Of a stretch of 64,000 bases of DNA, positions 24,455 to 32,764 are shown in pieces. Under the pieces are notes generated by a model. It had not been told where the DNA came from. It did no database searches and worked only from the letters and a program-made list of their open reading frames with translations. Position numbers and translations under genes: made by a program. This DNA is from CAXQZU01 sp964228555. Its GTDB lineage: Bacteria > Planctomycetota > PLA2 > JAEUHO01. The stretch spans positions 49,877 through 113,876 of the forward strand of contig CAXQZU010000045.1 of the NCBI GenBank assembly GCA_964228555.1, written 5' to 3'. Position 1 is the first letter of the stretch; each line of letters starts with the position of its first letter.

Positions 24455-25804
24455 ATGACCCACCAACCCTCTGTACGGCACGTCGCCGGCTGCCTGCTGC
24501 TGATGGGCGTGGCTGCCGCCGTGCCTGCCCTGGCCGAGGAGGAGCCGATCCCGCCGGCAGCGCCGGTCCCGGCGCCGGCCGCCGAGGAACCCGCCGGCGA
24601 GGCCGGCGCGCGCGAGGCCAGCGCAGAGCAGGTGCTGGCGTGGGTGGCGCAGCTGGGCAGCGACGACTTCCGCGTGCGTGAGCAGGCCAGCGAGCGGCTG
24701 GCGGCCGCCGGCGAGGATGCACGCGAGGCGCTGGAGGCGGCCATGGCCACCAGCGACAGCCTCGAGGTGCGCTGGCGCGCCCAGCAGCTGCTGCTGAGGC
24801 TGGACGGCCGCCACGAGCGGCGGCTGGGAGCACGCGAGCCCGGCCGAGGCCGGGCGGCCCCGCCCGGCGCGGCCCCGGGCATGCCCGGCCTCGGCACGCC
24901 GCAGGAACTGCGCGAGATGGTCGAGCGCATGCTCGAGGGCCTGGGCCAGGGCGGGGGCTGGCCGGGGATCGACGTGGCACCGCTGGAGGGCATGGACCTG
25001 CTGGGCGGCACCTTCCGCTCCGGCGCGCTCACGCTGCGCCAGGGCTGGCCCGGCAGCCGCGTGCGGCTGGAGGTGCGCGGCGCCGACGCGCAGGGCCAGC
25101 CGCAGCGCACCACCTACGAGGGCGCCAGCCTCGAGGCCTTGCTGGCTGCGCACCCCGAGCTGGCCCAGCACCCCGACATCGCGGGCCTCAAGAAGGACAT
25201 CGAGGAGCGCCAGCGCCTGCGCGGCCTGCCGCCGGGCACGCGCATGCCGATGTTCTCCTTCCGCACCAGCGAGGGGCTGGAGGTGGTGCAGGACGGCGCG
25301 GGCGCCACCGTGCGCGTGCACGAGCGCGCGCAGGACGGCAGCCTCGTGACCAAGGAGTTCAAGGGCGCCACGCTGGAGGACATCCGGCGCGAGCACCCCG
25401 AGCTGTCCGACCGGCTCGGCGGCCTGACGCTGCGCGTGGGGCCGCCGCGCGTGTTCCGGGGCTCGCGCGAGGAGCCGATGCCCCCGCTGCCCGACCGCGA
25501 GCAGCCCGAGCGCTCCACCGCACCCGAGGCACGCTTCGGGATGGCGCTGGAGCCGGTGGAAGGGCTGCTGGCCCGCCACCTGCGCCTGGAGGGCCGCGCG
25601 GCGCTGCTGGTGCGCGAGGTGCAGCCGGGGTCGCAGGCCGAGGCGCTGGGCGTGCAGCCGCTGGACATCCTGCTGGCCATCGACGGCCGCGACGTGACGG
25701 GCATGGACGACGCCGTGCAGCGGCTGCGGCAGGCCGCGCGCGAGGGCGGTGCGCTGCGGCTGGCGGTGCTGCGCGCGGGCGCCCCCGTCGACCTCACCCG
25801 CTGA
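24455..25804 (+). CDS. exported HEAT-like and PDZ-domain protein
   Basis: 449 aa. ATG at 24455 with GGAGG nine bases upstream. Signal peptide ends near VPALA/EEEP (about residue 28), then a Pro/Ala/Glu linker. Residues about 50-115 are HEAT-like (LGSDDFRVREQASERLAAAG, ALEAAMATSDSLEVRWRAQQ), a pairing common in Planctomycetota. The middle has two similar blocks ending in hxxHPELxx (ALLAAHPELAQHPDIAG; DIRREHPELSDRLGG). Residues about 355-445 are a PDZ domain (GRAALLVREVQPGSQAEALG, VQPLDILLAIDGRDVTG). No protease domain is present, so it is probably a periplasmic adaptor or scaffold. The upstream gap holds TTGCA-N3-TGCAA (24333-24345) of unknown meaning. Confidence 0.8.
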   Translation: MTHQPSVRHVAGCLLLMGVAAAVPALAEEEPIPPAAPVPAPAAEEPAGEAGAREASAEQVLAWVAQLGSDDFRVREQASERLAAAGEDAREALEAAMATSDSLEVRWRAQQLLLRLDGRHERRLGAREPGRGRAAPPGAAPGMPGLGTPQELREMVERMLEGLGQGGGWPGIDVAPLEGMDLLGGTFRSGALTLRQGWPGSRVRLEVRGADAQGQPQRTTYEGASLEALLAAHPELAQHPDIAGLKKDIEERQRLRGLPPGTRMPMFSFRTSEGLEVVQDGAGATVRVHERAQDGSLVTKEFKGATLEDIRREHPELSDRLGGLTLRVGPPRVFRGSREEPMPPLPDREQPERSTAPEARFGMALEPVEGLLARHLRLEGRAALLVREVQPGSQAEALGVQPLDILLAIDGRDVTGMDDAVQRLRQAAREGGALRLAVLRAGAPVDLTR

Positions 25805-25813
25805 GGCGCGCCG

Positions 25814-26713
25814 CTAGTCCTTGAGCGGGTAGTCGCGCGAGGAGACGCGCCCGGCACCCAGCGCCAGCGCCACGGCCGTCACGGCCAGCAGCACCAGCGC
25901 GGCGCTCCACGGCTGCATCCAGTCCACGCGCTCGCTGCTGAGCACCTGCGAGATCAGGTCGCCGGGGTTGATGCTGGCGGGGGCCGCCTCGCTGGAGGAA
26001 CGCACGCGCTCGCTGAGCGCGCCGAAGTCGGCGTCCACCCCGCGATGGAACAGGCTGAGCACGTGGTGCACCAGCGAGAGCCGCTGCATGGTGCCCGAGG
26101 CCTCGCTCATGAAGCCGTCCACGAGGAACACGTAGACGAGGCCGGCGATGATGCCGCGACGGAACCAGGCGCCCAGCAGGCAGGTGATGGCCCCGAAGGC
26201 CAGCACGCCCAGCACCACGGGCGGCACCAGCGCCCATGCCGTGGAGGCCGGCAGCGGCAGCCCGGCCACGCCCAGCGCCACCAGCGGCGGCACCAGCGCC
26301 ACCGGGATGGCGACCGTCACGGCCGCGCTGAAGCGCGCGAGGTAGAGCGTGCGTCGCGCGATGGGGCGCACCAGGTGGAACACCAGCGTGCGCTCGCTCA
26401 CCTCGCGCGAGAAGGCGCCCGCCACCAGCACCAGCGCCGCCAGCGGCACCGCCGAGGGCAGCAACGCCTCCTTGAGCCCTTCCCAGAGCTGGAAGGCGGC
26501 CTCGCCGTCGCCGGCCCGCGCCCCGCTGCCGCCGTGCACGCTGAACCAGCCCGTGAGCGCGCCCAGCGCCGCGGCCACGCCCAGCACCACCAGCATGCGC
26601 AGCGGCCGGCCCAGCGCGAGGCGCAGGCCCCAGGCGTAGGCCGGCCCGAAGCCGGCCAGCAGGCCGCGCGGCGGCGGCGGGGGAGGCGGGCGCTGGCTCA
26701 CGAGGGTGGTCAC
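25814..26713 (-). CDS. ABC transporter permease, ABC-2 type
   Basis: 299 aa from GTG at 26713, overlapping the TGA of the ATPase gene by four bases (GTGA). About six membrane segments (for example MLVVLGVAAALGALTGWF, AVPLAALVLVAGAF, VAIPVALVPPLVALGVAGL, AALVLLAVTAVALALGAG). The motif REVSERTLVFHLVRPIARRT, a cytoplasmic loop after the second segment, is typical of ABC-2 exporters that resemble NosY or Nat permeases. A Pro-rich N-terminus precedes segment 1. It is the last gene of the moaD operon. Substrate unknown. Stop TAG, ten bases from the PDZ gene on the other strand. Confidence 0.82.
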   Translation of the reverse strand: MTTLVSQRPPPPPPPRGLLAGFGPAYAWGLRLALGRPLRMLVVLGVAAALGALTGWFSVHGGSGARAGDGEAAFQLWEGLKEALLPSAVPLAALVLVAGAFSREVSERTLVFHLVRPIARRTLYLARFSAAVTVAIPVALVPPLVALGVAGLPLPASTAWALVPPVVLGVLAFGAITCLLGAWFRRGIIAGLVYVFLVDGFMSEASGTMQRLSLVHHVLSLFHRGVDADFGALSERVRSSSEAAPASINPGDLISQVLSSERVDWMQPWSAALVLLAVTAVALALGAGRVSSRDYPLKD

Positions 26714-27636
26714 CGGGTCAGGTACCTGAACACGGCCTCGAGGTCCTCGTCGCCGGGCAGGATGGCCGTGACGGCCGGCCCGCCCGCGGGCACCTCGCGC
26801 TGCAGGTGGTCGAAGAAGGCCTCCGGCTGGGTCGTGAGCAGGTCCACGCCCGCGGCGTCCGTGCTCACGCGCACCACGCCGGGCGCATCCAGCATGCGCT
26901 GCGCCAGCACGCGCGGCTGGGGCGTGAGCAGCCTCACCTGCAGCGGGTGCTGCGGCAGCTCGCGCCGGATCTCGGCGCGCGTGCCCTCGGCCAGCACGCG
27001 GCCCTGGTAGAGGAATACGCTGCGACGCGCCAGGTGCTCCACCTCGTGCAGCACGTGGCTGGAGACCAGCACGCAGCGGCCCTCGTCGCCCAGCGACTGG
27101 ATGACGCCGCTGAGGTCGCGCCGGGCGCTGGGGTCCAGCCCGTTGAGCGGCTCGTCGAGGATCACGATGTCGGGGTCGTGCGCCAGCGCCTGGGCCAGCT
27201 TGAAGCGCTGGCGCATGCCCTTGCTGAAGGTGCCCACGCTGCGGTCCAGCACGTGGCCCAGCCCCACGCGGCCCAGCGCGGCCTCGGCCAGCAGGCGCGC
27301 CTCGCGCCGCCCGTAGCCGTGCAGGCGCGTGAGGTAGGCCAGCACGGCCCGGCAGGCCACGCCGGGGTAGGCCGCGTCCTGCTCGGGGCACAGGCCCACG
27401 CGGCGCATCACGCCGGGGTTGTCGAAGGGTTCCTCGCCCGCCAGCAGCACGCGGCCAAGGCTGGGCCGGAGCATGCCGCAGGCCAGCTTGAGGAAGGTGC
27501 TCTTGCCGGCCCCGTTGGGCCCCAGCAGGCCGGTCACGCCGGGACCCACCTCGACGCTGACCTCGTTGAGGCCCAGCACCTCGCCGTACCACTTGGAGAG
27601 GCGCTCGGCCTCGATGCGGGCGGGGGCGGCGCTCAC
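26710..27636 (-). CDS. ABC transporter ATP-binding protein
   Basis: 308 aa from GTG at 27636, overlapping the preceding permease stop (GTGA). Walker A GPNGAGKST near residue 37, Q-loop CPEQDAAYPGV near 82, signature FSKGMRQRFKLAQALAHDP near 133 (a degenerate LSGGQ, usual in ABC-2 exporters), Walker B VILDEPLNGLDP near 155, and H-loop SSHVLHEVEH near 190. A C-terminal extension of about 95 residues (LLTPQPRVLAQRMLDAPGVV) resembles the regulatory tail of NatA/CcmA-type ATPases. It pairs with the permease just downstream. Confidence 0.88.
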   Translation of the reverse strand: MSAAPARIEAERLSKWYGEVLGLNEVSVEVGPGVTGLLGPNGAGKSTFLKLACGMLRPSLGRVLLAGEEPFDNPGVMRRVGLCPEQDAAYPGVACRAVLAYLTRLHGYGRREARLLAEAALGRVGLGHVLDRSVGTFSKGMRQRFKLAQALAHDPDIVILDEPLNGLDPSARRDLSGVIQSLGDEGRCVLVSSHVLHEVEHLARRSVFLYQGRVLAEGTRAEIRRELPQHPLQVRLLTPQPRVLAQRMLDAPGVVRVSTDAAGVDLLTTQPEAFFDHLQREVPAGGPAVTAILPGDEDLEAVFRYLTR

Positions 27637-28562
27637 TCGCTCACCTCCACGCTGCGCGCGCGCCACCACACGCGCAGGAAGCCCAGCAGCAGCAGCCCGG
27701 CGGCCAGCCACGCGGCCGCGGGGATGCTCGGCACCCGTTCCAGCAGCCAGTCGCGCCGCCCGAAGGCCTCGCGCGCGCGCCAGTGCGCCTCCAGCACGGG
27801 GGCCAGCGCGTTCGTGCTCAGGCTGGCGAGCCGGAAGGCCTCGCCCTGCAGGCCGCTCACGTGCAGCCCGATGCCGCGCACCACGAGGCCCCCGAAGAGC
27901 ACCGCAGCCGCCAGCCCCGAGGCCACGCCGCGGCGTGGGGTGGCCGACGAGATCAGCAGCACCAGCCCCGGGTAGGCGCCCGCCGCCAGCAGCGAGAAGG
28001 AGGCGATCACCCCGGGCACGTCCGAGGCGGCCTCCCAGAAGGCCTGGGTCTGGCCGGGCGCCTGCCAGGCGCCCACCAGCAGCCACATCGCCAGCCCCGG
28101 CAGCGCCGCGCGCGTGAGCACGAACCAGGGCATGACCAGCGCCTTGCCCAGCGCGTAGTCCAGCGGACGCACGGGCCGGACCATGATCAGGGTGAGGGCG
28201 CGCGCGCGCAGGTCATCGGCCACCAGGCCGGCCCCCGTCAGGATCGAGAGCAGCACGATCACCACCGAGGCCGAGGTGTAGTAGACGCGCAGGGCCGTGA
28301 GCAGGGCGAGGCGGTGGTCCAGCAGCAGGCGTGCCGGGTCGTCGCCGCGCATGCCGCGCGCGAAGATGCGCTCGCCCAGGCCCACCTGCACGTAGAGCAG
28401 CACGCCCACGCCGCAGGCCAGCAGCAGCAGCAGCGTGTTCATGACGCGCATCGCGCGCGTGGCCGCGAGCGCCTCCACGTTGGCGCGGAACACCACCCAC
28501 CAGGCGGGCGGGCCGCCCAGGGCGCCTGCGTAGGCGCGATAGCCGCGGGCGTGCACCGTCAT
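27633..28562 (-). CDS. ABC transporter permease, ABC-2 type
   Basis: 309 aa from ATG at 28562, overlapping the upstream ATPase stop (ATGA). Six or seven membrane segments (VMNTLLLLLACGVGVLLYVQ, SASVVIVLLSILTGAGLVAD, FSLLAAGAYPGLVLLIS, AAVLFGGLVVRGIGL, AWLAAGLLLLGFLRVWW). The loop DDLRARALTLIMVRPVRPLD matches the conserved ABC-2 loop seen in the second permease of the operon, so the two ATPase-permease pairs probably arose by duplication. Ends in TGA. Confidence 0.82.
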   Translation of the reverse strand: MTVHARGYRAYAGALGGPPAWWVVFRANVEALAATRAMRVMNTLLLLLACGVGVLLYVQVGLGERIFARGMRGDDPARLLLDHRLALLTALRVYYTSASVVIVLLSILTGAGLVADDLRARALTLIMVRPVRPLDYALGKALVMPWFVLTRAALPGLAMWLLVGAWQAPGQTQAFWEAASDVPGVIASFSLLAAGAYPGLVLLISSATPRRGVASGLAAAVLFGGLVVRGIGLHVSGLQGEAFRLASLSTNALAPVLEAHWRAREAFGRRDWLLERVPSIPAAAWLAAGLLLLGFLRVWWRARSVEVSE

Positions 28563-29512
28563 GCGGGCCGTCCCTCGCCGGAGAGCAGGCGGTGGAACAC
28601 GCTCTCGAGGTCCTCCACCACGGGCTCCACGCGACGCACGCGTGCGCCGCCGGCTGCGGCGGCGGCCAGCAGCAGCGCCACGGCCTCGGGCGCGCGCGCG
28701 GGCTCGATGCGCGCGGTGAAGCTGCGTCGCGGCCCCTCGTCCTCGCTGCCGCGCGGCTGCAGCGTGAAGCCTCGCCGGGACGCCTCGTCCGCAAAGGCAG
28801 GTCCGTGGCCCTCCACCTCCAGCAGGAAGGTGCCGGGCAGGGGGGCGAGGTCCTTGATCGGGAACAGGCCGCGCACCTCGCCCTGGTGCATCACCACCAC
28901 CTGGTCGGCGCTGCGCTGCACCTCGGGCAGCACGTGCGAGGACCACACCACGTGCTTGCGGTGCTGGCGGGCCAGGTCGTCGATGAGGGCCAGCATCTCG
29001 TCGCGGCCCGCGGGGTCCAGGCCCGAGGTGGGCTCGTCGAGGAAGACCAACGCCGGGTCGTGCACCAGCGCCTGCGCCAGCTTGAAGCGCTGGCGCATGC
29101 CGGTGGAGTACTCCACCACGGGCCGGTAGACGGCCTCGCCCAGCCCCACGTGGTGCAGCACGTCGTGCGCACGGCGCAGGGCCTCGTTGCGCGGCAGGCC
29201 CGAGAGCCGGCCGAGGAAGGCCACGGCCTGCACGCCGTTCATGGCCGGCATCCACGCGTCGTGCTCGGGCATGAAGCCCATGCGCCGGCGCGCCTCGCGC
29301 GGCTGGGTGCGGGCATCCACGCCCAGCACGCGCACCTCGCCCTCGAAGCCCCTGAGCAGGCCCAGCACGCACTGCAGCAGCGTGCTCTTGCCGGCCCCGT
29401 TGGGGCCCAGCAGGCCGGTGACGCCCTCGGGCACCTCGACGCTCACGTTGCGCAGGGCCGGCGGCCGTCGGCCGTAGGCCTTGGTCAGGCTGCGGATGGA
29501 GACCACGCTCAC
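28559..29512 (-). CDS. ABC transporter ATP-binding protein
   Basis: 317 aa from GTG at 29512, overlapping the ppsR stop by four bases. Walker A GPNGAGKST near residue 38, Q-loop FMPEHDAWMPAMNG near 84, signature YSTGMRQRFKLAQALVHDP near 138, Walker B LVFLDEPTSGLDP near 158, H-loop SSHVLPEVQRS near 192. The C-terminal domain of about 100 residues (GTFLLEVEGHGPAFADEA, RSFTARIEPARAPEAVALL) may regulate or oligomerise. It pairs with the permease at 27633-28562. Confidence 0.88.
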   Translation of the reverse strand: MSVVSIRSLTKAYGRRPPALRNVSVEVPEGVTGLLGPNGAGKSTLLQCVLGLLRGFEGEVRVLGVDARTQPREARRRMGFMPEHDAWMPAMNGVQAVAFLGRLSGLPRNEALRRAHDVLHHVGLGEAVYRPVVEYSTGMRQRFKLAQALVHDPALVFLDEPTSGLDPAGRDEMLALIDDLARQHRKHVVWSSHVLPEVQRSADQVVVMHQGEVRGLFPIKDLAPLPGTFLLEVEGHGPAFADEASRRGFTLQPRGSEDEGPRRSFTARIEPARAPEAVALLLAAAAAGGARVRRVEPVVEDLESVFHRLLSGEGRPA

Positions 29513-30525
29513 GCGTCGCCCTTGCGCCGGCGGGCCGGTCGTGAGGTGCGCGGGCGCCGCACGCGCGCCGGCGGCGTCGGAGCCGGGTCGGGCGGGGCCG
29601 CCGCGGGCGCCGCTGGAGGCGAGGCAGGGCCGGCTGGGGCGGCCTGCGCCGGCCGCTGCACGCCCGGCGGCAGCGGCAGGCTGGCCGGCACCTCGCCCTG
29701 GGGCTCGAAGCGCTCGCGGTAGGCGGCCAGCACCGTGGCGGCCGTCTCCTCGATGGCCTTGCGCGTGATGTCGATCACGGTCCACTGCGGGTGCGCGGCG
29801 TACAGGCTGCGCGCGTACTCGATCTCGCGCCGGATGTGGGCCAGCTCGCCGTAATCGCTCTCCGGCGGCATGCCCAGCGCCTCCATGCGCGTCTGGCGGA
29901 TGCGCATCAGGTGCAGCGGGTCGATCAGCAGGCCGAACACGCGTCGCGGGTCCAGCCCTGCCAGCTCGCCCGGCAGCGGCACGTCCAGCACGATGGGCAC
30001 GTTGGCCACCTTGTAGCCGCGCTGCGCCACGTAGTGCGACAGCGGCGTCTTGCCCGAGCGGCTGATGCCGAGGAACACGATGTCGGCGCGGCGCAGGTTG
30101 CGCGGGTCCTTGCCGTCGTCCTGCCGCACCGTGAACTCCACGGCATCGATGCGCCGGAAGTACTCGGCGTTCGTGGTGTAGCCCAGCCCCGGCACGGCCA
30201 GCGGGGCACGGCCCAGGTGCTGCGCCAGCCGCGTCACCAGCGGCCCCAGCAGGTCCAGCGAGGGCACCTCGAGGTCCTCGGCCACCTCGATCATCACGCC
30301 GCGCAGCTCGGGCTGCACCAGCGTGTAGACCACCAGCGCACCCTGCAGCTGGGCGGCGGCCATCACGGTCTCGATGCTGCGGCGGTCGCGCACGTGGGGG
30401 AACAGCCGCACGCGCGCGCGACCGTCGTCGCCGAACTGCGCCAGCGCGGCCTTGGCGGCCGCCTCCGCGGTGGTGCCGGTGGCGTCGCTGACGGCGAAGA
30501 CGAGCGGGGCGGCGCCGTCGCTCAT
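29509..30525 (-). CDS. ppsR: PEP synthase / PPDK regulatory protein (DUF299)
   Basis: 338 aa. Family of bifunctional ADP-dependent kinases and phosphate-dependent phosphorylases that switch PEP synthetase or pyruvate phosphate dikinase off and on. Signatures: VFAVSDATGTTAEAAAKAAL at residue 9, VMIEVAEDLEVPSLDLLGPL near 88, P-loop FLGISRSGKTPLSHYVAQRG near 155, and DITRKAIEETAATVL near 255. A Pro/Ala/Arg-rich tail of about 60 residues is added. Which of the two target enzymes it controls cannot be told from sequence, and neither is in the window. It overlaps moaE and the next ATPase gene by four bases each. Confidence 0.88.
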   Translation of the reverse strand: MSDGAAPLVFAVSDATGTTAEAAAKAALAQFGDDGRARVRLFPHVRDRRSIETVMAAAQLQGALVVYTLVQPELRGVMIEVAEDLEVPSLDLLGPLVTRLAQHLGRAPLAVPGLGYTTNAEYFRRIDAVEFTVRQDDGKDPRNLRRADIVFLGISRSGKTPLSHYVAQRGYKVANVPIVLDVPLPGELAGLDPRRVFGLLIDPLHLMRIRQTRMEALGMPPESDYGELAHIRREIEYARSLYAAHPQWTVIDITRKAIEETAATVLAAYRERFEPQGEVPASLPLPPGVQRPAQAAPAGPASPPAAPAAAPPDPAPTPPARVRRPRTSRPARRRKGDA

Positions 30526-30965
30526 GCCGTCCTCGCGGCGGCGCGCGCCTGCGGGTCGGTGGCGCTCCCGACCCAGCGCGTGCCGTCCTCGAAGTGCTCG
30601 CGCTTCCAGATGGGCACGTCCTGCTTGAGGCGCTGGATGTAGTCGGCCGTGGCGGCCAGCGCCGCCTCGCGGTGGGGGGCGCCCACGGCCAGCACCATGG
30701 CCGTCTCGCCCACGGGCACGGCCCCCAGGCGGGGGGCGCAGGCGATGGCGCCCACGCCGTGGCGCGCGCGCACGGCCACGGCCAGTTCCTCCAGCCCGGC
30801 CAGCGCCATGGGCTCGAAGGCCTCGTACCACAGGCCCGTCACGCGGCGCCCGGCGGTGCTGGCCCGCGCGTCGCCATGGAACACGAGCACGGCCCCGTGC
30901 TCGGGGCTAGCCACGGCGCGGCGCAGGGCCTCGGCGTCCAGCGGGCCGTGACGCAGCAGGAACAC
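30522..30965 (-). CDS. moaE: molybdopterin synthase catalytic subunit MoaE
   Basis: 147 aa from GTG at 30965, one base after the moaD stop. With MoaD it converts precursor Z (cPMP) to molybdopterin by adding two sulfurs. VLVFHGDARASTAGRRVTGLWYEA and GVGAIACAPRLGAVPVGETAM are family motifs. The active-site Lys pair is in YIQRLKQDVPIWKREHF near residue 120. The N-terminus is short. Ends in TGA overlapping ppsR. Other moa/mog genes are not nearby. Confidence 0.92.
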   Translation of the reverse strand: MFLLRHGPLDAEALRRAVASPEHGAVLVFHGDARASTAGRRVTGLWYEAFEPMALAGLEELAVAVRARHGVGAIACAPRLGAVPVGETAMVLAVGAPHREAALAATADYIQRLKQDVPIWKREHFEDGTRWVGSATDPQARAAARTA

Positions 30966-30966
30966 G

Positions 30967-31212
30967 CTAGCCCCCGCTCACCGGGGGGATGAGCGCCACC
31001 TCGTCGCCGTCCTGCAGCAGCAGGCCAGGCTCCGCGAAGCGCGTGCCCACCGCCCTGCGCAGGCCCGCGCGGTGCGCCGCGAGGGCGGGACGGCGCGCGC
31101 CGAGCAGGTCCAGCAGGTCACCGGCCCGCGTGCCGGGCGGGACCTCCAGCGACTCCTCGCCCAGGGCCAAGGCCTCGCGGAGCGCAGCGAAGTAGCGGAC
31201 CTGCACGCGCAT
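30967..31212 (-). CDS. moaD: molybdopterin synthase sulfur carrier subunit MoaD
   Basis: 81 aa ubiquitin-like sulfur carrier. MRVQVRYFAALREALAL starts a beta-grasp fold and the C-terminus is PPVSGG, the Gly-Gly that is adenylated and thiocarboxylated. First gene of the seven-gene minus-strand operon ending at 25814. TACACT lies six bases before the ATG with no Shine-Dalgarno, so the mRNA is probably leaderless. Stop TAG. Confidence 0.93.
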   Translation of the reverse strand: MRVQVRYFAALREALALGEESLEVPPGTRAGDLLDLLGARRPALAAHRAGLRRAVGTRFAEPGLLLQDGDEVALIPPVSGG

Positions 31213-31218
31213 GCGCGG

Positions 31219-31224
31219 AGTGTA
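31219..31224 (-). promoter_or_regulatory. -10 hexamer of the moaD operon
   Basis: TACACT, then CCGCGC, then the moaD ATG at 31212. Same spacing as at the genes starting at 1001, 6755, 36899, 38355 and 60761. Confidence 0.5.
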
Positions 31225-31274
31225 CGGCAGGCCTCGGCCACGGGACCCGGGCGTCCCCGCCGCGCGGCAGGCGC

Positions 31275-32687
31275 CTATCTCGAGAGCGCGGCCAGCCACG
31301 CCAGGGCGCTGGCTTCCTTGCCGCCCTTGGCCTTGTACTCCTGCAGGTGCAGGCGTGCCTGCTCGAGGTTGCCGAGGCGGTCGCCGTAGAGCACCGCGAG
31401 GTAGAAGTGCGGATCGGGGTCCCCCGGGGCCAGTCGCGCCGCCTCGCGGAAGGCCTCTGCCGCCTGCGTCCAGCGCTTCTTCTGCATCAGGGCGAAGCCC
31501 AGGCGCAGCGGCAGGCCGGCCTCGGCGGGATGGGCCTTGGCGGCCTCGCGCAGCACCTCGATGGCGTCGTCCACCTGCTCCCGCTCAAGCAGCGCAGCCA
31601 CCAGCGCCAGCGCGTAGCGCGGCTGCGAGGGGTCCAGCGAGAGGGCCTTGCGGTAGGCCGCCACAGCCGTCTCGGGCTGCTGCGTGCGCTGGGCGACGAC
31701 GCCCTGCAGGAAGGCGACCTGCGCATCCTTGGGCGCGAGGCGTGCCGCCTGCGCCAGCAGCTTGCGAGCCTCGGCCCACTCCTCCCGCTGCACGGCCAGG
31801 GCTGCGGCCTGCAGCGTGGCCAGGGCACTGGGCGCCTCCAGCGGCCCGGCTGCGGCCATGGCCTTGGCAGCCAGGTCCCACTGCTCGACCTCCGCGAGCG
31901 CAGCGGCCAGCACGCGCAGCAGCGCCGGGTCGCGCTGGGCGCGACGCAGGGCCTCCTCGTAGGCGGTCAAGGCGCCCGCCCGGTCGCCGGCCAGCGCCTT
32001 CACCAGCCCCAGGTGCAGCCAGCTGTCGGCCTCCTCGGGCTGCTTGGCGATGCCCTCCTCGACCAGCTTGCGCGCCTCGCGCGACATGCCGGGCGTGCGC
32101 GCCAGGGCCAGCGCCAGCGCGTTGCGGGCCGGGCCGTGACCGGGCGCGAGCACGCGGGCCGCGCGGTAGGCCTCCACGGCAGGCACCAGCGCTCCCGCCT
32201 GCTCGCGCAGCCAGCCGATGCGCAGCCAGGCAGCGGCCGTCGGTGCCAGGGCCACGTGCTGCTCGAGGGCCTGCAGCGCCAGCCCTCGCTGGCCCCGTGC
32301 CTCCTCCACCTTGGCGAGCACGTCATAGGACTCGGCCAGGCCGTGCGCCACGCCCTGCGGAAGGCCCAGGCGTGCGCGCACCGCAGCCCACATGCGCGCA
32401 CAACCGCGCTCGCCCCCCTCGAGCCATCCAGCGAGGAAGGCCGCCACCTGGTCGGCAGGAGCCGCCGCCAGCCGTTCAGTCACGGCCTTGCGCGCGCGCT
32501 CGGGGCGCCCCGCGGCAGTCCAGGCCTCGGCCATCGCGAGGCCACGCGTCACCAGGTCAGGGCGTTCGCGCCAGCGCGCCTCGAGGGCCTCGGCCTCCGT
32601 GCCGGCCGCGCCATCGGCCCGTGCCGGGGAAGGCAGCGCCAGTGCGGTGCCCAGCACCAGCAGCAGGCTTGCAACGGTGCGCTTCAT
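31275..32687 (-). CDS. exported tetratricopeptide repeat protein
   Basis: 470 aa. Signal peptide MKRTVASLLLVLGTALAL, cut near PARA/DGAA (about residue 24). Nearly the whole mature part is TPR units of about 34 residues, for example AVAAYRKALSLDPSQPRYAL, AAEAFREAARLAPGDPDPHF and EEWAEARKLLAQAARLAPKD. One Cys only (GCARMW). No enzyme motif. Likely a periplasmic scaffold. The sequence before ATG (TCTAGGTCCCGC) has a weak AGG only. It follows the proline-rich gene after a terminator hairpin. Stop TAG. Confidence 0.82.
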   Translation of the reverse strand: MKRTVASLLLVLGTALALPSPARADGAAGTEAEALEARWRERPDLVTRGLAMAEAWTAAGRPERARKAVTERLAAAPADQVAAFLAGWLEGGERGCARMWAAVRARLGLPQGVAHGLAESYDVLAKVEEARGQRGLALQALEQHVALAPTAAAWLRIGWLREQAGALVPAVEAYRAARVLAPGHGPARNALALALARTPGMSREARKLVEEGIAKQPEEADSWLHLGLVKALAGDRAGALTAYEEALRRAQRDPALLRVLAAALAEVEQWDLAAKAMAAAGPLEAPSALATLQAAALAVQREEWAEARKLLAQAARLAPKDAQVAFLQGVVAQRTQQPETAVAAYRKALSLDPSQPRYALALVAALLEREQVDDAIEVLREAAKAHPAEAGLPLRLGFALMQKKRWTQAAEAFREAARLAPGDPDPHFYLAVLYGDRLGNLEQARLHLQEYKAKGGKEASALAWLAALSR

Positions 32688-32706
32688 GCGGGACCTAGAC
32701 GTACCA

Positions 32707-32737
32707 CGGCCGCGCGTGGACCTTCCACGCGCGGCCG
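32707..32737 (-). terminator. 14-bp perfect hairpin after the proline-rich gene
   Basis: Two 14-base arms (32707-32720 and 32724-32737) are exact reverse complements around a 3-base loop. On the minus strand it starts 27 bases past the TAA at 32765 and ends 19 bases before the next ATG. No U-run follows. Confidence 0.55.
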
Positions 32738-32764
32738 CGATGCGGACTGGGAGTCATGCGGGGC

